A DNA stretch of 64,000 bases from positions 62,001 to 126,000 of the forward strand of contig NZ_NRSJ01000007.1 in assembly GCF_016584085.1 (NCBI RefSeq), read 5' to 3'. Below, in pieces: positions 63,630 through 64,000 of this stretch. Under the pieces are notes generated by a model. The model made no database searches. It worked only from the letters and a program-made list of their open reading frames with translations, and had not been told where the DNA came from. A program made the translations under genes and the position numbers. The stretch is from Halochromatium glycolicum. Lineage in GTDB: Bacteria; Pseudomonadota; Gammaproteobacteria; Chromatiales; Chromatiaceae. Every line of letters starts with the position of its first letter. The first letter of the stretch is position 1.

Positions 63630-64000
63630 TGCAGCGATTCTATAGAGGTTATGCGGAGCGAGAGGTCCCGCTCATTGCGCGTTCGATTGCGGCCGTTACA
63701 GATAGACGCGCGCTTGGCCGAATCGGCCGCATCTCCATCTGTTCGGCTGGGTGCAGACGCCCGCTCCGCCGTGCCGCAGCGCTTCCAGCAGACCGGCTTC
63801 TGATGCCGGTGCTCGCCGCGCTCTGCATTCTGGCGCAGGCGCCCGCCGCCACTGCAACCGGGACCGCGCCGGCTGCTCAAGGTGCGAGCTCAGCGCCCGT
63901 GACTGGACCCCTGACCCTGGCCGAGGCGGTCGCCGGGGCCATGGAGCAGGCCGGTCAGCTGATCCGGACCGATGCACTGCGCGGCGAGGCTGATGCGGTG
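63629..64000 (+). CDS. TolC-family outer-membrane efflux protein, N-terminal part (runs past the window)
   Basis: From residue about 90 the frame reads LTLAEAVAGAMEQAGQLIRTDALRGEADAV, the start of an outer-membrane factor repeat (LTLxEAVxxAL...). It is preceded by a hydrophobic stretch LLMPVLAALCILAQAPAATA that is the signal peptide core. The frame is open from ATGs at 63626 and 63629, which overlap the cytochrome stop (ATGA/TGATG). The next ATG is 63803, but it would give a signal peptide with no basic n-region. The true start is uncertain. The partner efflux pump genes should lie beyond 64000. Confidence 0.75.
   Translation, partial: MQRFYRGYAEREVPLIARSIAAVTDRRALGRIGRISICSAGCRRPLRRAAALPADRLLMPVLAALCILAQAPAATATGTAPAAQGASSAPVTGPLTLAEAVAGAMEQAGQLIRTDALRGEADAV

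Overview
The window is high-GC bacterial DNA. Gene content and order point to a gammaproteobacterium: rpsU-yqeY-dnaG-rpoD, asmA-mutY-yggX, and rimP-nusA-infB-rbfA-truB-rpsO-pnp. The abundance of AAA-ATPase/PD-(D/E)XK proteins, Uma2 nucleases and palindromic intergenic repeats resembles purple sulfur bacteria (Chromatiales/Chromatiaceae). That placement is an inference from family knowledge; no photosynthesis or sulfur-oxidation gene lies here.

Layout. 1-12 kb is the accessory part. It holds the 3' end of an aminotransferase gene, a duplicated AAA-ATPase/nuclease gene (one copy broken and split by a 237-bp miniature transposable element, the other intact), and two Uma2 nucleases. It also has a DUF72 protein, a DegQ-type protease preceded by a PIN/Phd toxin-antitoxin pair in reversed order, a GH57 glycosidase and a UPF0175/PIN (DUF3368) pair. 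12-18 kb is the macromolecular-synthesis cluster with tRNA-Ile(CAU), rpoD, dnaG, yqeY, rpsU, and divergent tsaD. 18-28 kb carries plsY, folB, folK, a trmB-fetA-fetB operon, a third Uma2, thiG and thiS (separated by a repeat) and a long-chain acyl-CoA synthetase.

28-49 kb has tRNA-Gly(CCC), DUF2007, asmA-mutY-yggX, a lipocalin with purU, DAHP synthase, a Sel1 protein with an inositol-monophosphatase-type phosphatase, and a soluble lytic transglycosylase. It continues with a secreted Met-rich protein, a TauE exporter, an NDUFA9-like reductase facing a MidA-type methyltransferase, a pteridine reductase with DUF2452, an isochorismatase-like hydrolase, a SLAC1/TDT channel with an unknown small protein, and SprT. 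49-59 kb is the complete rimP-to-pnp translation/RNA-processing operon. 59-64 kb holds DUF3775, a PepSY/response regulator/histidine kinase set, an SMR exporter, a cytochrome b561 and the start of a TolC-type gene.

The main unusual signals are four dispersed repeat families plus the MITE, a 35-residue segment shared by two unrelated neighbouring proteins (DUF72 and GH57), low-complexity insertions in several ordinary enzymes, a damaged PIN toxin with an intact antitoxin, and a candidate small RNA with its own promoter and terminator ahead of rimP. I did not find a convincing new multi-gene defence or metabolic system.
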